From: Panulirus ornatus
Lineage: Eukaryota; Arthropoda; Malacostraca; Decapoda; Palinuridae
Direction of reading: 5' to 3'
DNA: 64,000 nt
NCBI RefSeq assembly: GCF_036320965.1
Contig: NC_092226.1
Location: 18,916,502 to 18,980,501, forward strand
The notes under the pieces were generated by a model that saw only the letters and a list, made by a program, of their open reading frames with translations, did not search any database and was not told the DNA's origin. The first letter of the stretch is position 1. The number at the start of each line of letters is the position of its first letter. Below are positions 1 through 12,083 of this stretch, piece after piece. Made by a program: the position numbers and the translations under genes.

Positions 1-1366
1 GTCAATCTTTCCTCACTCATCCTCTCCATGTGCCCAAACCACTTCAAAACACTCTCTTCTGCTCTCTCAACCACGCTCTTTTTATTTCCACACATCTCTC
101 TTACCCTTACGTTACTCACTCGATCAAACCACCTCACACCACACATTGTCCTCAAACATCTCATTTCCAGCACATCCATCCTCCTGCGCACAACTCTATC
201 CATAGCCCACGCCTCGCAACCATACAACATTGTTGGAACCACTATTCCTTCAAACATACCCATTTTTGCTTTCCGAGATAATGTTCTCGACTTCCACACA
301 TTCTTCAAGGCTCCCAGAATTTTCGCCCCCTCCCCCACCCTATGATCCACTTCCGCTTCCATGGTTCCATCCGCTGCCAGATCCACTCCCAGATATCTAA
401 AACACTTCACTTCCTCCAGTTTTTCTCCATTCAAACTCACCTCCCAATTGACTTGACCCTCAACCCTACTGTACCTAATAACCTTGCTCTTATTCACATT
501 TACTCTTAACTTTCTTCTTCCACACACTTTACCAAACTCAGTCACCAGCTTCTGCAGTTTCTCACATGAATCAGCCACCAGCGCTGTATCATCAGCGAAC
601 AACAACTGACTCACTTCCCAAGCTCTCTCATCCCCAACAGACTTCATACTTGCCCCTCTTTCCAAAACTCTTGCATTTACCTCCCTAACAACCCCATCCA
701 TAAACAAATTAAACAACCATGGAGACATCACACACCCCTGCCGCAAACCTACATTCACTGAGAACCAATCACTTTCCTCTCTTCCTACACGTACACATGC
801 CTTACATCCTCGATAAAAACTTTTCACTGCTTCTAACAACTTTCCTCCCACACCATATATTCTTAATACCTTCCACAGAGCATCTCTATCAACTCTATCA
901 TATGCCTTCTCCAGATCCATAAATGCTACATACAAATCCATTTGCTTTTCTAAGTATTTCTCACATACATTCTTCAAAGCAAACACCTGATCCACACATC
1001 CTCTACTACTTCTGAAACCACACTGCTCTTCCCCAATCTGATGCTCTGTACATGCCTTCACCCTCTCAATCAATACCCTCCCATATAATTTACCAGGAAT
1101 ACTCAACAAACTTATACCTCTGTAATTTGAGCACTCACTCTTATCCCCTTTGCCTTTGTACAATGGCACTATGCACGCATTCCGCCAATCCTCAGGCACC
1201 TCACCATGAGTCATACACACATACATTAAATAACCTTACCAACCAGTCAACAATACAGTCACCCCCTTTTTTAATAAATTCCACTGCAATACCATCCAAA
1301 CCTGCTGCCTTGCCGGCTTTCATCTTCCGCAAAGCTTTCACTACCTCTTCTCTGTTTACCAAAAAA
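1..1366 (-). mobile_element. RTE-type LINE fragment, RT and C-terminal domain (cut by window edge)
   Basis: Read on the minus strand this matches the RT-to-C-terminus part of the intact LINE at 52256-55252, nearly base for base (position 1 corresponds to about 52430). The FADDT catalytic box, the GLRQG box and the LEKAYDR box are present. A 4-bp expansion near 1215 (repeated cata/caca) shifts the frame. It is 5'-truncated at about 1366, in the segment encoding VNREEVVKALRKMKAGKAAG. The rest lies left of the window. It looks young because of its similarity to the intact copy. Not a host gene. Confidence 0.9.
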
Positions 1367-1396
1367 GAGATACACATAACTATACCTATATAAGTA

Positions 1397-4110
1397 GATG
1401 GCCAGAGACCGTTACTTAATTACGTGTTAATTGATAAAACGCGTGAAAGAGAGACCTTTGGATGTTAATGTGCTGAGAGGGGCAACTGGAGAGATGTCTG
1501 ATCATTATCTTGTGGAGGCGAAGGTGAGGATTTGTTAAGGTTTTCAGAAATGAAGAGAGAATGTTGGGGTGAAGAGAGGAAAGGAGACTTGTGTGAGGAA
1601 GTACCAGGAGAGATTGAGAGCAGAATGGAAAAAGGTAAGAGCAAATGACAAAGGGAATGGGGGAGGAATGGGATGTATTTAGGGAAGCAGTGATGGTATA
1701 TGCAAAAGACGTTTGTGGCATGAGAAAGGTGGGAGGTGGGCAGATTAGAAAGGTTAGTGAGTGGTGGGATGGAGAGTAAGATTGTTAGTGAAAGAGAAGG
1801 GAGAGGCGTTTGGACGATTTTTGCAGGGAAGTAGTGCATATGACTGGGAGATGTATAAAAGTAAAGAGGCAGGAGGTCAAGAGAAAGGTGCAAGAGGTGA
1901 AAAAGAGGGCAAATGAGTTAGGGTGAAAGAGTATCACCAAATTTTAGGGGAGAAAAATTTTTTTGGAAAGAGGTAAATAAAGTGCGTATTACAAGAGAAT
2001 AAATGGGAACATCGGTGAAGGGGGCTAATGGGGAGGTAATAACAAGTAGTGGTGAGGTGAGGAGATGGAGTGAGTATTTTGAAGGTTCGTTGAATGTGTT
2101 TGATGATAGAGTGACAGATATAGGGTGGTTTGGTCGACGTGGTGTGCGAAGTGAGAGGGTCAGGGAGAATGGTTTGGTAAACAGGGAAGAGGAAGTGAAA
2201 GCTTTGCAGAAGATGAAAGCCAGCAAGGCGGCGGGTTTGGATTGTATTGCCGTGGAATTTATTAAAAAAGGGGGTGACTGTGTTGTAGACTGGTTAGTAA
2301 GGATATTCAATGTATGTATGGTTCAAGGTGAAGTACCTGAGGATTGGAGGAATGCATGCATAGTGCCACTGTACAAGGGCAAAGGGGATAAAGGTGAATG
2401 TTCAAATTACAGAGGTATAAGCTTGTTGAGTATTCCAGGGAAATTAGATGGGAGGGTATTGATTGAGGGACTAAAGGCATGTACAGAGCATCAGATTGGG
2501 GGACAGCAGTGTGGTTTCAGAAGTGGTAGAGGATGTGTAGATCAGGTGTTTGCTTTGAAGAATGTGAGACATACTTAGTAAAACAGATGAATTTGTATGT
2601 AGCATTTACGGATCTGGAGAAGGCATGTGATAAGAGTTGATAGCGATGCTTTGTGGAAGGTATTAAGAGTATATGGTGTGGGAGGTAAGTTGCTAGCAGT
2701 AAAGAGTTTTTGTCAAGGATGTAAGGCATGTGTACGAGTAGGAAGAGAGGAAAATGATTGGTTCCCAGTGAATGTCGGTTTGCGGCAGGGGTGCGTGATG
2801 TCTCCATGGTTGTTTAATTTGTTAATGAATAGGTTTGTTAGGAAAAAGAATGCAAGGGTTTTGGAGAGAGGAGCAAGTATGCAGTCGGTTGTGGATGACA
2901 GTGCTTGGGAGTGCGTCAGTTGTTGTTCGCTGATGATACAGCGCTGGTGGATGATTCGGGTGAGAAACTGCAGAAGTTGGTGAATGAGTTTGGTAAAGTG
3001 TATGAAAGAAGAAAGCTGAGAGTAAATGTGAATAAGAGCAAGGTTATTAGGTTCAGTAGGGTTGAATGACAAATTAATTGGGAGGTTCGTTTGAATGGAG
3101 AAAAACTGGAGGAAGTGAAGATTTTTAGATATCTGGGAGTGGATTCAGTAGTGGATGGAACCACGGAAGCGGAAGTGAGTCATAGGAGGAGGCGAAGGTT
3201 TTGGGAGCGTTGAAGAATGTGCGGGAAGCGAGAATGTTATCTCGGAGAGCAAAAATGGGTATGTTTGAAGAAATAGTGGTTCCAACAATGCTATATGGTT
3301 GCAAGGCTTGGGCTATAGATAAGATTGTGCGAAGGAGGGTGGATCTGTTGGAAATGAAATGTCTGAGGACAGTATGTGGTGTGAAGTGGTTTGATCGAGT
3401 AAGTAATGAAAGGGTAAGAAAGATTTGTGGTAGTAAAAAGTGTAGTTGAGAGAGCAGAGGAGGGTGTGTTGAAATGGTTTGGACACATGGAAAGAATGAG
3501 TAAGGAAAGACTGACAAAGAGGATATATGTGTCAGAGGTGGAGGAAAGGAGAAGTGGGAGACCAAACTGGAGGCGGAAGGATGGAGTAAAAAAGATTTTG
3601 AACGATCGGAGCCTGAGAATACAGGAGGGTGAAAGGCGTGCAAGGAATAGAGTGAACTGGTACGATGTGGTACATCGGGGTGGACGTGCTGTCAGTGGAT
3701 TGAAACAGGGCATATGAAGCGTCTGGGGTAAACCATGGAAAGTTTTGTGGGGCCTGGATGTGGGAAGGGAGCTGTGATTTCGGTGCATTACACATGACAG
3801 CTTGAGACTGAGTGTGAACGAATGTGGCCTTTGTTGTCTTTTCGTGTCGCTACCTCGCGCACGCGCGAAGGGAGGGGTGGGGGGGGTGCCATTTCATGTG
3901 TGGAGGGGTGGCGACGGAAATGGATGAAAGCAGAGAGTATGAATATGTATGTGTATACATGTCTATGCATGTATATGTATGCATACGTTGAAATGTATAG
4001 GTATGTATATATTCGTGTGTGGGCGTATATGTATATACATGTGTATGTGGGTGGGTTGGACTATTCTTTCGTCTGTTTCCTTACGCTATCTCGCTAACGC
4101 GAGGGACAGC

Positions 4111-4113
<3 letters not shown>
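1397..4113 (+). mobile_element. RTE-type LINE, 5'-truncated, degenerate
   Basis: Starts inside the endonuclease domain (the segment encoding LIDRR...GMSDHYLVEAK), runs through the RT (LDCIAVEFIKKGGD, then GLRQGCVMSPW near 2780-2810) and the C-terminal domain to about 3715, then a 3' UTR ending in the conserved tail cgctatctcgctaacgcgag at about 4083-4103. Several frameshifts and stops break the reading frame. The 3' UTR belongs to a longer type also seen at 32750-33130. An AT array follows directly. Confidence 0.88.

Positions 4114-4170
<57 letters not shown>
4114..4170. repeat. (AT)n microsatellite
   Basis: Uninterrupted AT dinucleotides between the 3' tail of one RTE copy and the 5' head of the next. 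Confidence 0.97.
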
Positions 4171-4174
<4 letters not shown>

Positions 4175-6954
4175 GGAGATAGGGGAAAAAGAATACTTGC
4201 CACGTAATCACCGCGTGTCGCACAAGACGACTAAAGGGGGCGGGAGCAGGGGGCTGGAAAGCCTCCCCTCCTTATATTTCAATTACTAAAAGGGGAAACA
4301 GATGGAGTCAAACCGGGAGTGCTCATCCTCCTCGAAGGCTCAGATTGGGGTGTCTGAATGTGTGTGGATGAAACCAAGATGAGAAGAAAGGATAGGTAGT
4401 ATGTTTGAGGAAAGATACCAGGCTCTGAGGGGAAGAATGGCCTGGAAAAGTCTTGAGAGTAAGGTCAGGAGTTGGTGAGACAAGAGCTAAGGAAGGAATA
4501 GCATTACTCCTGAAGAAGGAGGTGTGGGAGTGTGTGATAGTATAAGAAAGTAAATTCTTGTTTGATGTGGGTAAAACTGAAAGTGGATAGAGATGGGTGA
4601 TTATTGGTGCTTATGCACCTGGTCGAGAAAAAAAAAAAACATGAAATGGAAGTGTTTTATGAGCAGCTGAGTGAGTGTGTCAGCAGCTTTGGTGCACGAC
4701 GCCGGGTATTAGTGATGGGTGATTTAAATGCGAAGTTGAGTAATATGGCAGATGATTATATAATTGGTGTCCTTGGGGTATTCAATGTTGTGAATGGAAA
4801 TAGTGAAGAGCTTGTGGATTTATGTGCTGAAAAAAGAATAGCGATTGGGAATATCGGCAAGGAGGAAGTAATAACAGGTAGTGATAAAGTGAGAAGATGG
4901 AGCGAGTATTTTGAATGTTTGCTGCTGAACGTGGAAGGTGGTAAATAACGTGCGTAAGATAAGAGAACAAATGGAAACATCGGTGAAGGGGGCAATTGGG
5001 GAAGTAATAACATGTAGTGATGAAGTGAGAAAATGGAGCGAGTATTTTGAAGGTTTGCTGAATGTGTTTGATGATAGAGTGGCAGATGTAGGGTGTTTTG
5101 GTCGAGGTGATGTGCGAAGTGAGGGGGTCAGGGAGTATGGTTTGGTTAAGAGAAGAGGTAGTGAAAGATTTGCGGAATATGAAATCCGGAAAGGGTTAGA
5201 TGGTATTGCAGTAGAATTTATTAACAAAGGGAGTGCGTGTGTTGTTGATTAGTTGGTAAGGATATTCAATGTATTAATCATGAAGTGTCTGAGAATTGGC
5301 GGAATACATGCATAGCGCCACTGCACAAAGGCAAAGGGGATAAAGGTGAGTGTTCAAACTACAGAGGCATAAGTTTGTTGAGTATTCCTGGGAAGTTGTA
5401 TGGGAGGGTACTGACAGAGAGGGTGAAGGCATGTACAGAGCATCAGATTGGGAAAGGGCAGTGTAGTTTCAGAAGTGATAGAGGATGTGTGAATCAGGTG
5501 TTTGCTTTGAAGAAAGTGCGAGAAATACTTAGAAAAACGATGGATTTGTATGTAGGATTTATGGATCTGGAGAAGGCGTATGATAGGGTTGATAAAGATG
5601 CTTTTTGGAAGGCCTTAAGAGGATACGGTGCGGGAGGTAAGCTGCTAGCAGTGAAAATTTTTACCGAGGATGTAGGGCATGTGAGCGAGTAGGAAAAGAT
5701 GAGAGCGACTGGTTCCCAGTGAAGGTCGGTTTGCAGCAGGGGTGTGTGATGTCCCCATGGTCGTTTATTTGTTCATGGATGAGGTAGTTAGGGAGGTAAA
5801 TGCAAGAGCTTTGTAGACATGGGCGAGTATGCAGTCTGTTGGGGACGAGAGGGCCTGGGAAGCTAGTCTGTTGTTCGCTGATGATACAGCTCTTTTGACC
5901 GATTCGAGTGAGAAACTGCGGTTGTTGGTGACTGAGTTTGAAAAAGTGTGTGAAAGGAGAAAGTTGAGAGCAAATGTGAATAAGAGCAAAGTTCTTAGGT
6001 TCAGTGGGGTTGAAGGACAAGTAAATTGGAATATACGTTTAAATGGAGAAAAATTGGAGGAAGTGTTTTAGATATCTGGGAGTGGACTTACTAGCGAATG
6101 GTAACATGGAAGCGGAAGTGAGTCGCAAGGTGGGGGAGGGGGCGAAGGTTCTGCGAGCGATGAAAAATGTGTGGGAGAGAACGTTATCTCGGAGCAAAAA
6201 TGGGTATGCTTGAAGGAATAGTAGCTCCAACAATGTTATATGGTTGCGAGGTATATGCTATAGATAGGGATGTGCGGAGGAGGGTGAATGTGTTGGAAAT
6301 GAAATGTATGAGGACAATATGTGGTGTGAGGTGGTTTGTTCGAGTAAGTAATAAGAGGGTAAGAGAGATGTGTGGAAATAAAAGAGTGCACTTGAGAGAG
6401 CAGAAGAGGGTGTGTTGAAATGGTTTGGACATATGGAGAAATTAATGAATGAGGAAAAATTGACAAAGAGGATATATGTGCCAGAGGTGGAACAAGAAGC
6501 CGGAGAGCAAATTAGAGGTGGAAAGATTGAGTGAAAGAGATTTTGAGTGATCGGGGCCTAAACATACAAGAGGGTGACAGGCATGCAAGGAACAGAATTG
6601 GAACGATGTGGTACATCGGGGTCGATGTGCTGTCAATGGACTGAACCAGTGAATGTTAAACGTTTGGGGTAAACTATGGAAAGGTCTGCGGGGCCTGGAC
6701 GTGGATAGGGAGCTGTGGTTTCGATGCATTACACACAACAACTAGAGACTGAGTGCGAACGAATGTGGCCTTTTTTTGTTTTCCTGGCGCTACCTCGCTG
6801 AAGCAGGGGAGAGTGATGCTGTTTCTTGTGGGACGGGGTAGCGCCTACAATTGATAAAGGCAAGCAAGTACGAATATGTACATATGTGTATATGTCTGTG
6901 TATGTATGTGTATATGTTGATATGTATATATATGTATATATGCGTGTAGGGGCA

Positions 6955-7037
<83 letters not shown>

Positions 7038-7155
7038 ATGGGCCATTCTTCGTCTGTTTCCTGGCGCTACTTCGGTGATGCGGGAAACGGCGAGCAAGTA
7101 TAATAAAAGAATCAGAATGAATATATATTATCATCATTATCAACAATCAATAATC

Positions 7156-7157
<2 letters not shown>
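4171..7157 (+). mobile_element. RTE-type LINE, near full length but internally deleted and degenerate
   Basis: Begins with the 5' head (ccctggagataggggaaaaa at 4171), then the conserved 5' UTR and coding start near 4320, followed by endonuclease pieces (GDLNAK equivalent near 4720). About 0.9 kb of endonuclease C-terminus and spacer is missing. Two versions of the segment encoding EVIT.S..VR.WSEYFE (4861-4925 and 4999-5065) lie about 140 bp apart, so there is a small internal duplication. RT boxes follow at 5285-5900 (SNYRGISLLSIPGKLYGRVL, FADDT near 5873-5887), then the C-terminal domain to about 6650 and the long-type 3' UTR, which contains an 80-bp TG array. Multiple frameshifts make it non-functional. 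Confidence 0.88.
6957..7036. repeat. (TG)n microsatellite inside an RTE 3' UTR
   Basis: About 40 TG units, expanded at the place where related RTE copies have only a short tatgtgtatg-like run. Confidence 0.96.

Positions 7158-7202
<45 letters not shown>
7158..7202. repeat. (AT)n microsatellite
   Basis: AT run directly 3' of the sequence catcattatcaacaatcaat, which is repeated at 7437-7456 before the next AT run. Confidence 0.95.
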
Positions 7203-7206
<4 letters not shown>

Positions 7207-7438
7207 TTCTTTTCTTTCAAACTATTCGCCATTTCCCGCATTAGCGAGGTAGCGTTAAGAACAGAGGACTGGGCCTTTGAGGGAATACCCTCACCTGGCC
7301 TAATTCTCTGTTCCTTCTTTTGGAAAATTAAAAAAAAACCGAGAGGGGAGGATTTCCAGCCCCCCGCTCCCTCCCCTTTTAGTCGCCTTCTACGACACGC
7401 AGGGAATACGTGGGAAGTACTCTTAATCCCCTATCCCC
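7203..7438 (-). mobile_element. Short non-autonomous RTE derivative, copy 1
   Basis: A ~235-bp unit. On the minus strand its start (ccctatcccc...tattccctgcgtgtcgtaga...ggagcggggggctggaaatc) matches the 5' head of RTE copies at 4171-4270 and 61604-61673. Its end (gctaatgcgggaaatggcga) resembles the RTE 3' tail (gctaacgcgggagacagcga). There is no coding capacity. The same unit recurs at 7511, 33226 and 55311. This fits an internally deleted LINE or a SINE using RTE ends. Confidence 0.75.
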
Positions 7439-7461
7439 ATCATTATCAACAATCAATAATC

Positions 7462-7462
<1 letters not shown>

Positions 7463-7510
<48 letters not shown>
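7463..7510. repeat. (AT)n microsatellite
   Basis: AT run separating the two tandem short RTE derivatives. Confidence 0.95.
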
Positions 7511-7515
<5 letters not shown>

Positions 7516-7756
7516 TTCTTTCTTTCAAACTATTCGCCATTTCCCGCATTAGCGAGGTAGCGTTAAGAACAGAGAACTGGGCCTTTGAGGGAATATCCTC
7601 ACCTGGCCTCCTTCTCTGTTCCTTCTTTTGGAAAATTAAAAAAAAAATAATGAGAGGGGAGGATTTCCAGCCCCCCGCTCCCTCTCCTTTTAGTCGCCTT
7701 CTACGACATGCAGGGAATACGTGGGAAGTATTCTTTCTCCCCTATCCCAGGGATAA

Positions 7757-7757
<1 letters not shown>
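7511..7757 (-). mobile_element. Short non-autonomous RTE derivative, copy 2
   Basis: Nearly identical to 7203-7438. Both copies are preceded by the same catcattatcaacaatcaat-AT flank, so 7130-7438 and 7437-7757 look like a local tandem duplication of about 307 bp rather than two independent insertions. Confidence 0.75.

Positions 7758-7758
<1 letters not shown>

Positions 7759-7827
<69 letters not shown>
7759..7827. repeat. (AT)n microsatellite
   Basis: About 34 AT units bordering the inverted SINE pair on its left. Confidence 0.95.
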
Positions 7828-7830
<3 letters not shown>

Positions 7831-8111
7831 TAAAGTGCTTATGAACGCGCACCTTCATAGAACATACAAACCTCCAACAGCCAGGATCGAACCCGGGACC
7901 CCTGTGCCACAGGTTAAATGCTATCTGCTGGCTATGTGCGCCTGTTGGGAAATAACCGGTGTAGACCACGTTGCTCACCAATGTGAGACGAAGGGTATTC
8001 GAGTACATAGTATTCGAATAGTTACTTTCGATCAGCCTGGCCCATAGCCTAGCGGTAGCATTCCCGCCTGTGGCACAGGGGTCCCGGGTTCGATCCTGGC
8101 TGTTGGAGGTT

Positions 8112-8115
<4 letters not shown>
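7828..8115. mobile_element. Inverted pair of tRNA-derived SINE units
   Basis: The right arm (8043-8115, + strand) has a tRNA-like A box (tagcctagcggtagc) and B box (gggttcgatcctggc). The left arm (about 7865-7935) is the same unit on the minus strand. Positions 7865-7913 and 8067-8115 are perfect reverse complements over 49 bp, with similarity continuing into the A-box region. The arms are separated by about 150 bp of unrelated sequence. The overall form resembles a Gly-type tRNA, but there is no proper acceptor stem, so it is a SINE and not a tRNA gene. AT arrays flank both sides. Confidence 0.75.

Positions 8116-8150
<35 letters not shown>
8113..8150. repeat. (AT)n microsatellite
   Basis: AT run directly after the right SINE arm, followed by a short acacac. 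Confidence 0.93.
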
Positions 8151-8159
<9 letters not shown>

Positions 8160-8620
8160 AGTCCTCATATATAAAGTACAATATTTTCAACATGCTGAGC
8201 TAAATATAAAATACGTTTCAAATAAACACAATAAAGTCGATACATAAAGGCAGAGAACATGACGTACGCCCTCCGCTGCCTTGGAAAGTACTATTATCCC
8301 AATACAGAAATGTTAAAACAATGTCTGGAAACGTCTTACACCCATGTATCAGGATAACCGGTCTTAACTTTGGTCTCACTAAATCACCAACCCGGTTTAA
8401 AATGTCTTCTTCCTTCACATACCACGAGCCTACCCTTTTTATTCACCTGCCTTCACACTCATTCTCTCACCTTCCCTTTCTCGTTCCTTCTCTTTTTTTC
8501 CGAGTACAAAAATGAAAATATAAATTAAGCATATAGCCCTAAGTACCCAGAGACGTGGGATGTAAAAGAAACTCACGAGTTTCCGTCAACCTCTGAAGTC
8601 ACTAAAGGGATGAGGCCAGG
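8151..8620. other. Non-coding stretch, nothing recognised
   Basis: Mixed-composition sequence with only short open frames. I recognise no gene, RNA or repeat. Confidence 0.5.
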
Positions 8621-8825
8621 CCTAATGTCCCTTTCAAAATCCCTTTCCTCTAGTACACCTGAATCGTTTTACAATGCCTCCACCAACATTCGCGGTCTTC
8701 CTACCAACGTTTCTTCGGCTGAACAAACTAGTACCTCTCCTATTATCTCAATCCTCTCGGAAAAACAACTGTCTCATTATGTACTCTCCAACTATGACCT
8801 ACACCTGAGCTACAGCTGCTAGCTA
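8620..8825 (+). mobile_element. Jockey/CR1-like LINE endonuclease N-terminal fragment
   Basis: The frame from 8610 reads STNIRGLPTNVSSAEQ, then ISILSEKQLSHYVLSNYDLH, matching the usual start of Jockey/CR1-type endonucleases (NIRGL.TN.SS.E...LLLSETQL...YNLH) with substitutions at key residues (SETQL has become SEKQL). It stops at 8820 and runs into the 36-bp minisatellite. Inferred from family knowledge; the fragment is short. Confidence 0.5.
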
Positions 8826-9105
8826 ACACTAACAGCATATAGGTAATGAAGCTATTAATAAGTACTAGCAGCACATCTGTAATAGAGCTGATAACAGGGA
8901 CTAGTAGCACATCTTTACTAGAGTTGTTAACAGAAACCAGAAGCACATCTGCACTGAAGGCTGCTCACAGGAACTAGCAGCACATGTCTACTGGAGCTGC
9001 TGACAGGTACTAACATCACATGTGTACTGAAGCTGCTAACAGGAACTAGCAGCACAACTGTAATGCAGATGCAAACAAGCACTGTTAGCACACTTCCACT
9101 GAAGT
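8826..9105. repeat. 36-bp minisatellite array 1, left part
   Basis: Degenerate tandem copies of a ~36-bp unit, roughly gctgctaacaggaactagca plus gcacatctgtactgga. The same family forms arrays at 9812-10415, 26280-27232 and 45425-46023. Confidence 0.88.
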
Positions 9106-9811
9106 TTATCTTATCTTGATATAACTTACTCTTGCCAAGTCAATCTTCTTGTGTGTTATATCAATACACACCGTGATCAACCATTTTGGAGTATGTCTGG
9201 AAAATGACCGTCCATCTGTTATCCACTGGCACACACGTTCCCTCCGATACGCTGAATGTTTTACTGAACGTTCCGGATCAATCCATATCATATCCATTAT
9301 TGATATCATCCAGACTTAACCTGCTAAGAGTGATGCAATGACCATTATAATTTCACTCTTTACCTGGTATTTTTTTCGCTACTATCAAGCTAACGAGTAT
9401 TATAAGCAGTACTAAGAGCTAACTCAAAAGTAATATGTCACTGATCATTGTACCACATTAATCTCCAACCAGAACATCGCACACAAGAACCTCATTTGTA
9501 GCTACAGTCATGTCTATGTTCACATCTCGGGTAGTATTCTCAGCTTATGTCAAAGCATCAACAAACAGGCTGAGATACAGTCCAAGTCCGGAGACTTAGG
9601 TTTAAATCAGAGCTATATATTGATCATAATTATCCTTTTATCTTTCATTTAAAGTTCATCACAGTAACTTCGTTTTTCTTTAAATAACTTGCTCAAAATT
9701 TGTATATCTGGCTAGACAGCTAGCTCCCCAGTCTTTGTGGAGACAACTATTCCAGACGTTCCATGGAACAGCACCATGATTGGTTCCTTCTTGTAGGATT
9801 AACTCTAGAGC
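9106..9811. other. Single-copy sequence splitting minisatellite array 1
   Basis: About 700 bp with no repeat units and no credible ORF. It has no counterpart inside array 2 or array 3. Confidence 0.6.
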
Positions 9812-10415
9812 TGCAAAAAGAAACTAGCAGCACATCCGTACTGGAGTTGCTAACTAGAACAGCACATCTGTAATAGGGCTGCTAACAGGAACTAGCAGCA
9901 CATCTGTACTGGAGTTGCTAACTAGAACAGCACATCTGTAATAGGGCTGCTAACAGGAACTAGCAGCACATCCGTACTGGAGTTGCTAACTAGAACAGCA
10001 CATCTGTAATAGGGCTGCTAACAGGAACTAGCAGCACATCCGTATGGAGTTGCTAACTAGAACTAGCAGCATATTTGAGCTGGAGCTGCACACGGGAAGT
10101 ATCAGCCCATCTGTACCAGAGCTGCAAATAGGAACTAACAGCACATCCTTAATGGATCTGCTACCAGGAACTAGTTGCACACCTTTACTAGAGCTATTAA
10201 CATAAACTAGCAGCACACTGGTAGATGAGCTCTAACATGAACCAGCAGCACAACTGCATTGGAACTGCAAACAGGAATCACTAACACATTTGTACAGGGG
10301 CTGCTAACATAAACCAGCAGCACATCTCTACCAGGGATGCTAACCGAAATTAGCAAAATGTCTATATTAAAGCCGCTGACAGGAACTAGCTGCACATCTG
10401 TACTGAAATGCAATG
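9812..10415. repeat. 36-bp minisatellite array 1, right part, with a 68-bp higher-order repeat
   Basis: Same unit as 8826-9105. Between about 9824 and 10060 two variant units alternate (accagcac-type full unit, then a shortened unit with gctaactagaacagcacatc). This gives a higher-order period of 68 bp: the ctggagttgc landmark falls at 9841, 9909 and 9977. Confidence 0.88.
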
Positions 10416-10559
10416 CAGAGACGAGATGCAGATCGAGTGAGCGAAGAAGCAGTTTTGAGGGATATGGACGAATGCAGTACTGAGTCGTTAGCACGTGAAT
10501 GCATATGGTTATTCGTAGAAGATAGGAAATCGTAAAAAAAAAAAAAAGGGAAAAAAGCT

Positions 10560-11165
10560 CAGGAAACACGACAGAACCTTGAGGGACACCGCTGTAGATG
10601 GAGAGTGTGGGACATGCCTATCCATCAATATCAACGGGTATAGATCGGACTGACAAACTAGATACGAGGGAGCAATGTGAGGAAGGGAAGCCTAAACAGT
10701 GGAGTTTAGAGATGAGACCCCGATACCACTCCCTGTCAGAAGCCTTAGATATATCAAGAGAAACGACACAGGACTCCCCAAAATCTCTCAGGGATGATGA
10801 TCAGACAGAGATTGCAAAGAATAGCACCATTAGAACTTGCCTAACGGGAGCCAAACTGGTGATCAGAGAGAAGACTGAGATTCAAAATCTCTCTGGGTAT
10901 GGGAGATTAGGAGGGATCAAAGACTTTGGAAATAGTAGATAGCAAAGCAAAAGGACGATAGGATGGGATGCATCATCATATGTTTCCAAGAAGGAAAAGT
11001 TCTGGTTTTTAAACAAGTTGAGCAGACGAGCAAGCTCAGTATAGATGTGCTGCCACTTCCTGTACAAATACTAAGCACCGAACTTATGGCCAGAGCAAAC
11101 ACAAAGTAGTACAGTTTAGCCAGACTGGTAGAATACAGTATCATCCATCTTGTGGACACCCACAT
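10560..11165 (-). mobile_element. Jockey/CR1-like LINE reverse-transcriptase fragment (copy A)
   Basis: On the minus strand, pieces of a Jockey/CR1-type RT are readable in several frames: a segment corresponding to FPSWKH..., then remnants of the FESLL..YILRHFESQS..SDHQ region, and near 10600 a fragment encoding a GVPQGSV-like stretch (ggacaccgctgta complement). Indels and stops are frequent. It lies directly right of minisatellite array 1. The counterpart beside array 2 (27235-27620) is better preserved. Confidence 0.65.
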
Positions 11166-11924
11166 TTAAGTCCCTCTCCGACAAGAAACAAAAAAGACCA
11201 TTACATCCATCAGCTTCACTTTCTTTAGCTTCACAGAAAGTCGAGGAGCTTTCAACACAAGTGATCATATACTATGCACAGAATTTCTACTTCACCCTTA
11301 CAAATACCCACAGGGCAAAAAAAACTCTGGCGAGGAATTTTTTTCAATCAAAATTTATCAAAGTATCAACTATGAACCTAAAGAGAATGTTATAAAGGCT
11401 TCAGAGTAAGCATAGTTCTTAAAACAGTTGTGTGAATACAACGTTAACTCGTCATATCACACTTAATGGTATCTCTCAAAACACCGCCGTATTCTAAAGC
11501 CTCACAGATGCAACCAACACCAGAAAGTTGCAACTCATGGTTATATGAGTGGTGAAAATGTCTATCATTTTAGAAGTGTCATCAACACCTGAAGGTCTTC
11601 GAGTTTTTCCTGTTGGTGGATGTAACAACGTTGATGGTCTTACTGACCTTGGCAGTCGATTAGCCCAAAAGCCCATACGCACAACCAACAAACCCCAAAC
11701 AGGTAATGTTCACTGCGGTCCACGTCCTCGGAAAGCCAAAGAATCTTGGATAACTGAAAGGGCTTTTACAGTGATCTCGGCAATACAGTGACTTTGCAAG
11801 TTAGGTTCACAGCAACCCAGAAAACCTCCAAGCAGACATTGTTAGCTGCAAATGTTAATACTAATCAAAATTTTTGCAGCTTTAAAACTCTATGTGCTTT
11901 TCAAACACAAATACGTTTTGGATC
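11166..11924. other. Duplicated non-coding stretch left of the SINE
   Basis: Present again at about 27620-28386 with small indels. The short open frames here are not conserved between copies (for example the frame at 11549-11791), so no gene is supported. Confidence 0.6.
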
Positions 11925-12083
11925 GCTAGTGGTGGTGTAGTGGTTAGAGTCACTGATCATGAGTCATCATCTCGGGCCACCCCGCATGGGTTTGAATCCT
12001 AGGCGCGGCAGTAGCCCTCCACCCAACCTAGGTGTTCACCCTCCCTACGGGGTTGGTCGATAAATGGGGACCTGGCTGAGCAT

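Noticed and set aside
6790..7146. Open frames rich in His-Thr, Tyr-Ile or Cys-Val repeats here and across other microsatellites
   Set aside because: Translations of (GT)n and (AT)n arrays, not genes.
8043..8107. Functional tRNA gene
   Set aside because: A and B boxes are clear, but the acceptor stem does not pair and the unit occurs as an inverted dispersed element, so it is a SINE.
8826..10415. CRISPR-like array
   Set aside because: Repeats are contiguous degenerate minisatellite units without unique spacers, in a eukaryotic genome.
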